Source of the DNA: Longimicrobiaceae bacterium
GTDB taxonomy: Bacteria > Gemmatimonadota > Gemmatimonadetes > Longimicrobiales > Longimicrobiaceae
Assembly (NCBI GenBank): GCA_030447645.1
Contig: JAUJOM010000013.1
Span: 1 to 64,000, forward strand
DNA: 64,000 bases
Direction of reading: 5' to 3'
Part shown: positions 45,765 to 54,132 of the stretch, one piece after another
How positions within the stretch are numbered: position 1 is the stretch's first letter
Layout of the letters: each line of letters begins with the position of its first letter
The notes under the pieces: generated by a model
Databases searched by the model: none
What the model saw: only the letters and a program-made list of their open reading frames with translations
Told to the model about the DNA's origin: nothing
Made by a program: the position numbers and the translations under genes

Positions 45765-46839
45765 TCTGAACCGGTTTCCGCCCCTGGGTCACTTCCGCGC
45801 GCAGCTGCCCGCACGCGGCGGCAATGTCACTGCCGCGCGATTCGCGCACGAAGGCTGAAATCCCCCGCGCCTGGAGCTGCTGCACGAAGTAGCTGAGGCG
45901 GGCTCGGCTCGACGGGCGCCACTCCGTGCCCGGAATGGGATTGAAGGGAATCAGGTTCACGAAGGCGGTGAACTCCCCCACCACGGACGCCAGCTCGTCC
46001 GCCAGCTCAGGCGCGTCCGTAACGCCGTCGATCATCACATACTCGAAGGTGATCCGCTTGCCTCCCGCGTGGTCGAACCTGCGAAGTGCGTCGAGCAACT
46101 CCGGAAGCGGATACTTTTTTTCCAGCGGGATGAGCTGCTGCCTCAGCTCGTGGTTGGGCGCGTGCAGCGAAACAGCCAGGCGGAACTGCTCCGGCATTTC
46201 GGCCATCCGCAGGATTCCCGGCACCACCCCCACGGTAGAGACGGTGATGCGACGCGCACCGACACGGTAGCCCCGACTCAGGATCGTCAGGGCGGGGAAG
46301 AGCGCCTTCGGGTTCATCAGGGGCTCGCCCATCCCCATGAACACGATATTGGAGATTTCGCCGTACCCGTTCTCCCGCGCCCAGCGGCGCGCACCTCGGT
46401 ACTGAGCCACAATCTCACCCGGGGAAAGCTGCCGTCGGTACCCGGCCCACCCCGTGGCGCAAAACGAACATGCCATCGCACATCCCGCCTGCGAGGAGAT
46501 ACACAGCGTCAGGCGGGATGAGGTGGGGATCAACACCGATTCGATCAGCTCGCCATCCGGAAGCCGCCACAGCTGCTTGGTCGTCCCATCGACGGAGCGG
46601 GAAATCTTGGCCACTTCCGGAGCCGTGAATTGGAATGCCTCCGCTAGCTGGTCGCGTAGTGCCCGGGGCAGGTTGCTCATCTCCCCAGGGGAGAGCGAGT
46701 CCTGGTCATAAACCCAGGTGAGTACCTGAGCGACGCGGTAGCTTGGGTGACCCCGCTCCCCCAAAAACGTACGGAGGGTGGCCTCGGCCTCTTCAGGCAC
46801 CAGCCCGACCAAGTCTGGGCGTGTTGCGGCGGTGATCAT
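45751..46839 (-). CDS. rlmN: dual-specificity 23S rRNA/tRNA adenine-C2 methyltransferase RlmN
   Basis: A radical SAM enzyme that methylates A2503 of 23S rRNA and A37 of some tRNAs. It has 362 residues. The 4Fe-4S ligands are C120, C124 and C127 in CAMACSFC, the C-terminal methyl-carrying cysteine is near residue 344 in SDIAAACGQLR, and VFMGMGEPLMN and RLAVSLHAPN are family motifs. It is monocistronic and divergent from vanZ. Confidence 0.96.
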   Translation of the reverse strand: MITAATRPDLVGLVPEEAEATLRTFLGERGHPSYRVAQVLTWVYDQDSLSPGEMSNLPRALRDQLAEAFQFTAPEVAKISRSVDGTTKQLWRLPDGELIESVLIPTSSRLTLCISSQAGCAMACSFCATGWAGYRRQLSPGEIVAQYRGARRWARENGYGEISNIVFMGMGEPLMNPKALFPALTILSRGYRVGARRITVSTVGVVPGILRMAEMPEQFRLAVSLHAPNHELRQQLIPLEKKYPLPELLDALRRFDHAGGKRITFEYVMIDGVTDAPELADELASVVGEFTAFVNLIPFNPIPGTEWRPSSRARLSYFVQQLQARGISAFVRESRGSDIAAACGQLRAEVTQGRKPVQISAR

Positions 46840-46880
46840 AACCGCCTTATTCCCCGCGGCAGGACCCGGGTTCCACCTGC

Positions 46881-46909
46881 TTGATGCCGGCAGGTGCGCG
46901 CGTTAGCTT
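46881..46909 (+). promoter_or_regulatory. predicted vanZ-aspS promoter, leaderless type
   Basis: TTGATG (46881-46886), a 17-bp spacer and TAGCTT (46904-46909) end 5 nt before the vanZ ATG. The -10 sequence equals those of mfd and truA. Confidence 0.5.
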
Positions 46910-46914
46910 GACCC

Positions 46915-47262
46915 ATGCTTTCACCAATACGTTTCTGGATCCCGGCGGCGCTCTGGGCCGCGCTGATCTTCGCGGTCAGCGCCCGCTCCAGCGTGCCCGT
47001 CCCCGGTGCCTGGGGTGGCGACAAGGTGATGCACTTCGGTGCATACGCCGTGCTGGGCTGGCTGCTGGCCTACGGGGCCCAGCGCTCAGGGGTAGCGCCG
47101 GTCTGGCCCGTCCTGGTGGGCCTCCTTTACGCCGCCTCGGACGAGTGGCACCAGAGCTTCGTACCGGGGCGCAGTGTGGAGGCCGCGGATTGGATCGCGG
47201 ACGCGCTTGGTGTCGCTGCCGGAGTGTGGGGCTACCGGACCTGGCTGCGGCGACCGGCATGA
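46915..47262 (+). CDS. VanZ-like membrane protein
   Basis: A 115-residue protein with four predicted membrane helices (about 7-22, 35-54, 60-75, 88-108). The VanZ-family features DKVMHFGAYAVLGWLL and SDEWHQSFVPGRSVEAADW are clear. The family is linked to glycopeptide tolerance in vanA clusters, but most members, including this one, have no known role. The stop overlaps the aspS start by 4 nt. Confidence 0.88.
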   Translation: MLSPIRFWIPAALWAALIFAVSARSSVPVPGAWGGDKVMHFGAYAVLGWLLAYGAQRSGVAPVWPVLVGLLYAASDEWHQSFVPGRSVEAADWIADALGVAAGVWGYRTWLRRPA

Positions 47263-49110
47263 CGGACAAGTTGGCTACAAGCCTGCGAAGCATGCCCGCG
47301 GGCGTGCTCCGGACTGAGCACATCGGCCGGCGGCTTCAACTGGCTGGCTGGGTACACCGGCACCGGGATCTGGGCGGTGTGGTGTTCATGGACCTGCGGG
47401 ATCGGGCGGGGCTGCTGCAGGTGTCTTTCGATCCGGCGTGGACGCCGCCCGCCGTCATGGAGGCAGCCCGTGCGCTGGCGGCCGAAAGCGTGGTGCAGGT
47501 GGAGGGCATGCTCGAGCGGCGCTATTCGCCGAACGCGACGCTGCCGAGTGGAGACGTCGAGCTCCGTGCGGAGAGCCTGCGGGTTCTGTCGGTCGCGGAG
47601 CCCCTACCGATTCCGGTGTATCGCACTCCCAACGAGGAGCTTCCTTCGGAGGAGCTGAGGCTCCGCCACCGCTACCTGGACCTGCGGCGTCCGGAGCTGC
47701 AGCACAACTTCATGACGCGGCACGCCGTGGCGCAGGCGGTTCGTGGCTACCTCGCCACCGAAGGCTTCCTGGAGGTGGAAACCCCCATGCTGACCAAGCC
47801 GACGCCCGAAGGCGCCCGCGACTATCTGGTGCCGAGCCGGGTGCATCCGGGGGAGTTTTACGCCCTGCCGCAGTCGCCGCAGCTTTACAAGCAGCTGCTG
47901 ATGGTGAGCGGATTCGACCGCTACTACCAGATCGCTCGCTGCCTCCGCGACGAGGACCTCCGCGCCGACCGACAGCCCGAATTCACCCAGATCGACGTGG
48001 AAATGTCTTTCGTCGATGAGGAAGATGTTTTCCGGGTGGCCGAAGGCATGATCGCGAATCTGTGGCAACGAGGTGCTGGGGGTCGGCTCGACACGCCATT
48101 TCCACGCCTCACCTACGCTGACGCGATGCGTCGCTACGGCACCGACAAGCCGGATCTGCGCTTCGATCTGCCCATTGTTGATGTCACCGAGGTGTTGCAG
48201 GGTACCGAGTTCCGGCTCTTTCAGGCGACGACGGGGGACAACCAGCCGCATTCGGGGTATTCGCGTTCCGGGAGCCGCCCGCCTTTCCCGCAGGGAGACG
48301 GACGAGCTGCAGGAGGTGGCGAAGCGCGGCGGGGCGGCGGGGCACTGGGTAAAGCGGGGCGACGAGGGACTTTCCGGTCAGTTCGCCAAAGCCCTCGCCG
48401 AGCCGGTGCTGTCCGCCTTTTACGGGACCACCGGGATCGAAGCCGGTGATTTGTTCGTAGCGGTGGTTGGATCGTTCCGTGACACGGGAGACGGCACGCC
48501 TCTGGACGGTGCGCTGGACGAGCTGCGCCGGCACCTCGCCCGTACCATGGAGCTGGTCGACGGGCAAAAGCATGCCTGGGCCTGGGTTACGGAGTTTCCG
48601 CTCTTTGAATGGGACGCGGATGCGGATCGCCTGCTTGCGGCGCACCACCCGTTCACACAGCCCCATCCGGAAGATGTCCCGGCGCTCTTTGCCGCGACCG
48701 AGCGGGACGCGGTGGTGGACCCGCAGCTCGCGCGCGCCCTTTTCCGCTTGCCGGCACGATCCCGCGCGTATGATGCGGTGTACAACGGCCATGAGCTGGC
48801 GAGCGGCTCGGTACGCATTCACGACGCGGAAACGCAGCGGCGCATCTTTCGCGCGCTGGGGATCGGCGCCGAGGAAGCGGCGGTCAAGTTCGGCTTTCTG
48901 CTCGAGGCCTTCCGTTACGGAGCGCCGCCGCACGCGGGTTTTGCCTTCGGATTCGATCGGCTGGTCATGCTCCTCGCCGGGGCAACCAGCCTGCGCGACG
49001 TGATTGCGTTTCCGAAGACGACCTCGGCACGGGCCCTGTTCGAGGGGGCGCCGACCCGGGTGAACGCGGCCGAGCACGCCGCGCTCTACCTCGCAGCCAG
49101 CGAAGCGTAA
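47259..49110 (+). CDS. aspS: aspartyl-tRNA synthetase, one apparent 1-bp insertion
   Basis: A class II synthetase of about 616 residues. The first part has the OB-fold anticodon domain, motif 2 with RCLRDEDLRADRQPEFTQ, and LTYADAMRRYGTDKPDLRFDL. Near 48246 the frame shifts. Dropping one C turns DNQPHSG into DNQRIRGIRVPGAARLS, joining the GAD-domain frame, and the gene continues to motif 3 (AFGFDRLVMLLAG). The large GAD insertion marks the bacterial-type enzyme. ATG overlaps the vanZ stop. A true break would be lethal unless a second synthetase exists. Confidence 0.9.
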
Positions 49111-49146
49111 GGCTTCGACGGCGTAACAACCTTGCACCTGCGCGAT

Positions 49147-50139
49147 ATGGCCGAAACCAACGCTACTTTGCACCAGCACCGCCTGTCTACCGAGGGCGCC
49201 GATCCACTCCTTCTCGCCGGTATCAACGACGTTCACCTGCAAACGCTTGCACATGTGACCGGATGTCGGGTTGCGCTTCGCGGCGACCAGCTGGTGCTCT
49301 CCGGCTCTCCGTCAGAAGTGGAGCGCGCCACCGCTGCAGCCGAGCACCTGCTCGACCTCGCACGGGCGGGGGAAGCCTTCGGCCCCGACGACGTGGAGCG
49401 CGCACTCGACACGCTCGACGGCGACGGCACGCCGCGAACCGCGCCCGATCCGGGCCGCATCGTGCTCCCGGGTGCTCGCAAGGCCATCGTGCCCAAGACC
49501 GAGGGGCAGCGCCGGTATCTGGAAGCGATCGAGCGCAACGACATCGTGGTGGGAATCGGGCCTGCCGGCACCGGCAAGACGTATCTCGCTGTGGCGATGG
49601 CGACCGATGCGCTCTTCAAGAAGCGCGTCAAGCGGATCGTGCTGGCACGTCCCGCCGTGGAAGCCGGAGAAAATCTGGGCTTTCTCCCGGGTGACTTGCA
49701 GGAAAAGGTGGACCCATACCTGCGTCCTCTCTACGATGCGCTGGATGACATGGTGCCGGCCGACCGCCTCCGGCGCGCGCTGGAAACGCGGGCGATCGAA
49801 GTGGCGCCGCTGGCGTACATGCGCGGGCGTACGCTGCAGGATGCGTTTGTCATCCTGGATGAAGCGCAAAACGCGACCGCTCTTCAGATGAAGATGTTCC
49901 TCACCCGGCTCGGGCTGAACTCCAAGGCGGTGATCACCGGGGACAAGACGCAGATCGACCTCCCGCGCAAGTCGGACTCGGGGCTGCTGCAGGTCGAGCA
50001 GGTACTGCGGGGCATCGAGGGAATCGCGTTCGCATATCTGCATCCGACCGATGTCATTCGGCATCGCCTCGTCAAGGATATTATTCGCGCGTACGCGGCA
50101 GCCGCCGGCGAGCCCGAGGAGGGGGCTGCGGCGGCGTGA
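49147..50139 (+). CDS. phoH: PhoH-like ATPase (YbeZ type)
   Basis: A 330-residue cytosolic P-loop ATPase of the PhoH/YbeZ family, associated with YbeY and RNA handling. A small KH-like domain occupies residues 1-100. Walker A GPAGTGKTY starts near residue 138 and Walker B VILDEAQNAT follows. The ATG at 49147 is preferred to an upstream TTG at 49132. The stop overlaps the PgpH GTG by 4 nt. Order phoH-HD protein-ybeY matches Gram-positive and other clusters. Confidence 0.93.
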   Translation: MAETNATLHQHRLSTEGADPLLLAGINDVHLQTLAHVTGCRVALRGDQLVLSGSPSEVERATAAAEHLLDLARAGEAFGPDDVERALDTLDGDGTPRTAPDPGRIVLPGARKAIVPKTEGQRRYLEAIERNDIVVGIGPAGTGKTYLAVAMATDALFKKRVKRIVLARPAVEAGENLGFLPGDLQEKVDPYLRPLYDALDDMVPADRLRRALETRAIEVAPLAYMRGRTLQDAFVILDEAQNATALQMKMFLTRLGLNSKAVITGDKTQIDLPRKSDSGLLQVEQVLRGIEGIAFAYLHPTDVIRHRLVKDIIRAYAAAAGEPEEGAAAA

Positions 50140-52325
50140 ACCAGCGGGCCGCCCGTTTCGGCCGTGGCGCGGAGTTCGTGGCGTGCGCGGCACTGTTACT
50201 TGGAACGGCGGTGGCGATCACTCTGCTGTTTGCCCGCGAGCCCCAGACGCCTGACCAGGGGCGTTTGGGATCCGTCACCGAGGTGCCCCGCGTAGCGCGC
50301 GTCTCCTTCATGGTACCCAAGGACTCGGGGGAGCTGCGGCGCGAGCGCGAAACCGTCGGGGGTGCGATTGCGCCGGTCTTCGACTACGACTCCGCGGCAG
50401 TAGGCCGCACGATTTCCGCGCTGAGGCGCTGGGATGCGGCGGTGGATTCGGTGCTTCGCGCCGTTCCCGGCACCGACCCTCGGCCGCGCCTGGCCGAGTG
50501 GCTTGTTGCGACCGGCATTCCGCCCACCTACCCGCTTCTGGACGTACTTGCCGACTCCCGGCGCCGCGGGGTGCTCCTGGCGCTCACCGACTCTTCGCTG
50601 AGGAAGCTGGCCACCGACGGAGTGCTGCTCGCCACGCGGGTACCCGACGGAATGGACGTGCTTCGGGTGCGGGGTACTCCCGGTGGAGACCGCCTGGTAC
50701 CGGCTCACGCGGTGCTCACGACTGCGCAGCTCCGCAGCCGTGCCGCTGGGCAGCTGCCGGACGAGGCGGGTGCGGCGGCTGTGGAGCTGCAGAACCTGCT
50801 TTTGATTCGCTTCCTTCGACCAACACTGGTGCCCAACCCGGCGGAAACGGAGGCGGCCCGCCAGCGGGCCGGGGCCGCTGTGGATCCGGTGGAGCTGCGG
50901 GTGCGGCCGGGTGACACCCTCCTCGCCGCAGGCGTTCGGGTCGGAGACGCGGAGACCCGAAGGCTCGAGGCGTACCAGGCAGCGCTGGTCGCGCGAGGTC
51001 TTGCCCGCCCCCCGAAGCAGCAGTGGGTGCTTGCGCTGGGAAGCTTTCTTTACAACTGCCTGGCACTCGGCCTTGTCGGCCTGCTGCTCTGGTTCCGAGG
51101 GCGGCCCGAGTTCGCCGATCTGCGATCGCTCGCGCTGCTCTCGCTGCTCATCGTCGCCGTTGCTGCTGGAGCGGCGGCCGTGACTCGGCTCGGCCTTCCC
51201 GTCGAGGCGATCCCGGTCCCGTTCGCGGTGCTGGTGGTGGCGGTGCTGGGCGGGGCGAAGCTTGCGCTGCCCCTGGCGCTCATCCTCGCCCTGCTCCTGG
51301 TGGGACAGCCGCCATTCGTCGGGATAGCGGTGCCATTCAGCGCGGCAATCGGCGGCGCGGCTGCGGTGGTGGGGGTACGTACCGCGCATCAGAGAACCCA
51401 GGTGTGGCGTCCAATTACCGCCATTACCCTCGGGTACGGAGCGGTTGCGCTCACCCTTGCGCTGGTGGGCGCGAGCGACTGGACCGGTGCGCTGAGCGGC
51501 ACCAAGTGGGGTGCCATCAATGCCATCGTTAGCACCTTTCTGGCCATCGGGTTTCTCCCGCTCTTCGAAAGCTGGGTCCGGGTGACCACGCAGCAGACCC
51601 TGCTGGAGCTTTCCGACACCAATCGTGCTCTTTTGCGCCGCCTGCAGCACGAAGCGAATGGAACCTTTCACCACACGATCAACGTTGCCAATCTGGCGGA
51701 AGCGGCGTGTCAGGCGATCGGAGCGAATGCCCTGCTTGCGCGGGTGGGCGCGCTGTACCACGACGTCGGGAAGCTGGCCAAGCCGCAGTATTTCATCGAA
51801 AACCAGCCGGTGGGCCGCAACCCGCACGACAAGCTGAAGCCCACAACCAGTGCCGAAATCGTCCGGAGCCATGTTCCGGAGGGACTTCGGCTCGCCGACC
51901 GGGCGGGTTTGCCGGAGGCGGTTCGCCGGTTCATCCCGGAGCACCACGGCACACAGCGAATCGGTTTTTTCTTCGAACAGGTTCCCGGCGCGAACCCGGC
52001 TGACTTTTCATACATGGGCCCCAAGCCGCAAACCCGCGAAACGGGGGTGCTGATGCTGGCGGACTCGGTGGAGTCCGCCGCGCATGTGCTCGCCGACCCA
52101 ACCCCCGTGCGATTGCGGGAGCTGGTGGAACGAATCACCGCCGGCAAGATCGCGGCGGGTCAGCTCGACGAGTGCCCGCTTACGCTGCACGACATCCGGG
52201 TGATCAAGGATGAGCTTTCCCGGGTTCTCGCCGGAATGTATCACCACCGAATCGACTACCCGTCGGCACCGGTGGATTTGGCCGCTCGTCAGCCCGCGGC
52301 CAGCCTCCCGGCTCAGCGCGGTTGA
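50136..52325 (+). CDS. pgpH: 7TM-HD phosphodiesterase, PgpH/YqfF type (c-di-AMP hydrolase)
   Basis: A 729-residue membrane protein. It has an N-terminal membrane helix (about 11-34), a large extracytoplasmic 7TMR-HDED domain (about 50-300), a bundle of seven helices (about 300-480) and a cytosolic HD domain with H542-D543 in LYHDVGKLAKPQYF, the preceding FHHTINVANLAE and the later PEHHGTQRI. Homologues hydrolyse cyclic di-AMP. No diadenylate cyclase is in the window. GTG start, translationally coupled to phoH; ybeY begins 2 nt after it. Confidence 0.92.
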   Translation: MNQRAARFGRGAEFVACAALLLGTAVAITLLFAREPQTPDQGRLGSVTEVPRVARVSFMVPKDSGELRRERETVGGAIAPVFDYDSAAVGRTISALRRWDAAVDSVLRAVPGTDPRPRLAEWLVATGIPPTYPLLDVLADSRRRGVLLALTDSSLRKLATDGVLLATRVPDGMDVLRVRGTPGGDRLVPAHAVLTTAQLRSRAAGQLPDEAGAAAVELQNLLLIRFLRPTLVPNPAETEAARQRAGAAVDPVELRVRPGDTLLAAGVRVGDAETRRLEAYQAALVARGLARPPKQQWVLALGSFLYNCLALGLVGLLLWFRGRPEFADLRSLALLSLLIVAVAAGAAAVTRLGLPVEAIPVPFAVLVVAVLGGAKLALPLALILALLLVGQPPFVGIAVPFSAAIGGAAAVVGVRTAHQRTQVWRPITAITLGYGAVALTLALVGASDWTGALSGTKWGAINAIVSTFLAIGFLPLFESWVRVTTQQTLLELSDTNRALLRRLQHEANGTFHHTINVANLAEAACQAIGANALLARVGALYHDVGKLAKPQYFIENQPVGRNPHDKLKPTTSAEIVRSHVPEGLRLADRAGLPEAVRRFIPEHHGTQRIGFFFEQVPGANPADFSYMGPKPQTRETGVLMLADSVESAAHVLADPTPVRLRELVERITAGKIAAGQLDECPLTLHDIRVIKDELSRVLAGMYHHRIDYPSAPVDLAARQPAASLPAQRG

Positions 52326-52326
52326 G

Positions 52327-52779
52327 ATGAGCCAGGCGGTCGTGGAGGCCTACTTCGGCCCGGGGGTGGAGCCGGAGGTCGAGCTTGCGAGGGTGGAGCG
52401 AGCCCTGCACGCGGTGCTTGAAGTGGAGGGTGTGCGGGTCGGGGTGCTGTCGGTGGCGTACATCGCCGATGCGGAGATCGCCGATATGAATCAGCGCTTC
52501 CTTGGGCACCCGGGGTCGACGGACGTGATCTCTTTCGCCCTCCACGATCCCGGAGACGCTCCCCACGGGGACGTATACGTGGGCGCCGACCAGGCAAACC
52601 GCCAGGCGGGGGAGCTCGGCATTCCGGCCGCCGAGGAATGGCTGCGGCTGGCCATCCATGGCACCCTGCACGTGCTTGGGTACGACCATCCCCACGACGG
52701 AGACCCCGCGACTTCGCCGATGTACGTGCGACAGGAAGCCTTGCTCGCGCAGGTACTCGCCGACGTGGAAGCTCCATGA
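52327..52779 (+). CDS. ybeY: endoribonuclease YbeY
   Basis: A zinc-dependent endoribonuclease acting in 16S rRNA maturation and ribosome quality control. It has 150 residues. The three metal-binding histidines are H111, H115 and H121 in HGTLHVLGYDH. GSTDVISFAL precedes them, as in the family. The ATG at 52327 is 2 nt after the PgpH stop, and its own stop overlaps the mgtE start. Confidence 0.95.
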   Translation: MSQAVVEAYFGPGVEPEVELARVERALHAVLEVEGVRVGVLSVAYIADAEIADMNQRFLGHPGSTDVISFALHDPGDAPHGDVYVGADQANRQAGELGIPAAEEWLRLAIHGTLHVLGYDHPHDGDPATSPMYVRQEALLAQVLADVEAP

Positions 52780-54128
52780 GCGTGGAGGCGCTGGACCGCC
52801 TGCACGGCCTGCTCGAACGCCGGGATCCTGATCGGCTTCGCGCATTTCTCAGCCGCTTCCATCCGAGCGATCTCGCGGACCTGCTCGAGGAGCTGGATGA
52901 GGACGACCGGCGGCGTGTAGTACGGGCCCTGGCGGCGGATCCGGCGCTGGCCGCCGAGGCACTCGCCGAGATGGAGTGGGAGGAGCACCCCGAAGAGTCG
53001 CTCGCGGCCCTCCGGCCGGATCAGCTGGCCGCCGTGCTGGCCGAGCTTTCCGACGACGACGCGGCGGACCTGCTGGGTGAGATGGAGCCCGACGAGCGGG
53101 ACCGGGTGCTCGCCGCACTTCCCAGCCGGGAAGCGGGTGAGCTGCGGGAACTGCTCCAGTACGACGAAGAGTCCGCCGGCGGCATCATGACCACGGAGCT
53201 GGTCGCCGTGCCGGAGTTCCTCAGCGCTTCCGAGGCGATCGATGAGGTGCGTCGCCAGGCGCAGGAGGTGGGCGAGTTCTACGCGGTCTTCGTCATCGAC
53301 GGGACCCGGCGCCTCCGCGGCACCCTTTCGCTGCAGGCGCTGGTTACCGCGGAGCCGGGTGCACGAGTACAGGATCTGGTCGAGCCGGCAATTGCCACCG
53401 TGTCCCCGGAGATGGACCAGGAGGATGTCGGCCGCATCCTGTCCCGCTACAATCTTGCGTCCGTGGCAGTGGTCGACGCGGCTGACCATCTGCTCGGGCG
53501 GGTTACGTTCGACGATGTGATCGACGTCCTGGAGGCGGAGAACACCGAGGACCTGCTTCGCTTCGGTGGTGTCTCCGAGGCGGAGGAGATCCGCGGTGGG
53601 TGGGGCGATGCGGTGAGGTCCCGGCTTCCCTGGCTTTTCGTCAACCTGATCACGGCTTTTGCCGCGGCCTCGGTGGTGCTGCTCTTCGAGGGCACGGTGG
53701 CTGCGCTGCCGCTGCTTGCCGCCTGGATGCCCGTGGTGGCCGGTATGGGCGGCAACGCCGGGACGCAGGCGCTCGCCGTCACGGTGCGGCGACTCGCGCT
53801 CTCCCAGGAGCGTAGCGGCCGCCGCTGGGGCGTGGTCGGCAAGGAGCTGGTTGTTGGCCTGACCAATGGCTTGGCCATTGGGACGGCGGTGGCAATCATC
53901 GCCTGGGTCGCCAATGGCAGTCCCGCCCTCGGCATCGTGGTGATGCTGGCGATGTGGCTCAACCTGGGGGTGGCTGGCTTCGCAGGGGCGTTCGTGCCGA
54001 TCACACTGGAAAAGATAGGCGCCGACCCCGCGGTGGCGTCTTCCATCTTTGTCACCACCTTCACCGATCTGGTTGGCTTCCTGCTCCTGCTCGGGCTCGC
54101 AACCTGGGTCTTGCTTCCTCAGCTCTAG
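52776..54128 (+). CDS. mgtE: magnesium transporter MgtE
   Basis: A 450-residue Mg2+ channel/transporter with three parts: an acidic N-terminal superhelical domain (about 1-125, ADLLEELDEDDRRRV), tandem CBS domains (about 135-255) that sense cytosolic Mg2+, and five membrane helices (about 280-448). The pore-region signature PVVAGMGGNAGTQALAVTVR is intact. ATG overlaps the ybeY stop. Placement after ybeY may tie Mg2+ supply to ribosome and RNA processing, though this is inference. Confidence 0.95.
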   Translation: MSVEALDRLHGLLERRDPDRLRAFLSRFHPSDLADLLEELDEDDRRRVVRALAADPALAAEALAEMEWEEHPEESLAALRPDQLAAVLAELSDDDAADLLGEMEPDERDRVLAALPSREAGELRELLQYDEESAGGIMTTELVAVPEFLSASEAIDEVRRQAQEVGEFYAVFVIDGTRRLRGTLSLQALVTAEPGARVQDLVEPAIATVSPEMDQEDVGRILSRYNLASVAVVDAADHLLGRVTFDDVIDVLEAENTEDLLRFGGVSEAEEIRGGWGDAVRSRLPWLFVNLITAFAAASVVLLFEGTVAALPLLAAWMPVVAGMGGNAGTQALAVTVRRLALSQERSGRRWGVVGKELVVGLTNGLAIGTAVAIIAWVANGSPALGIVVMLAMWLNLGVAGFAGAFVPITLEKIGADPAVASSIFVTTFTDLVGFLLLLGLATWVLLPQL

Positions 54129-54132
54129 ACCC

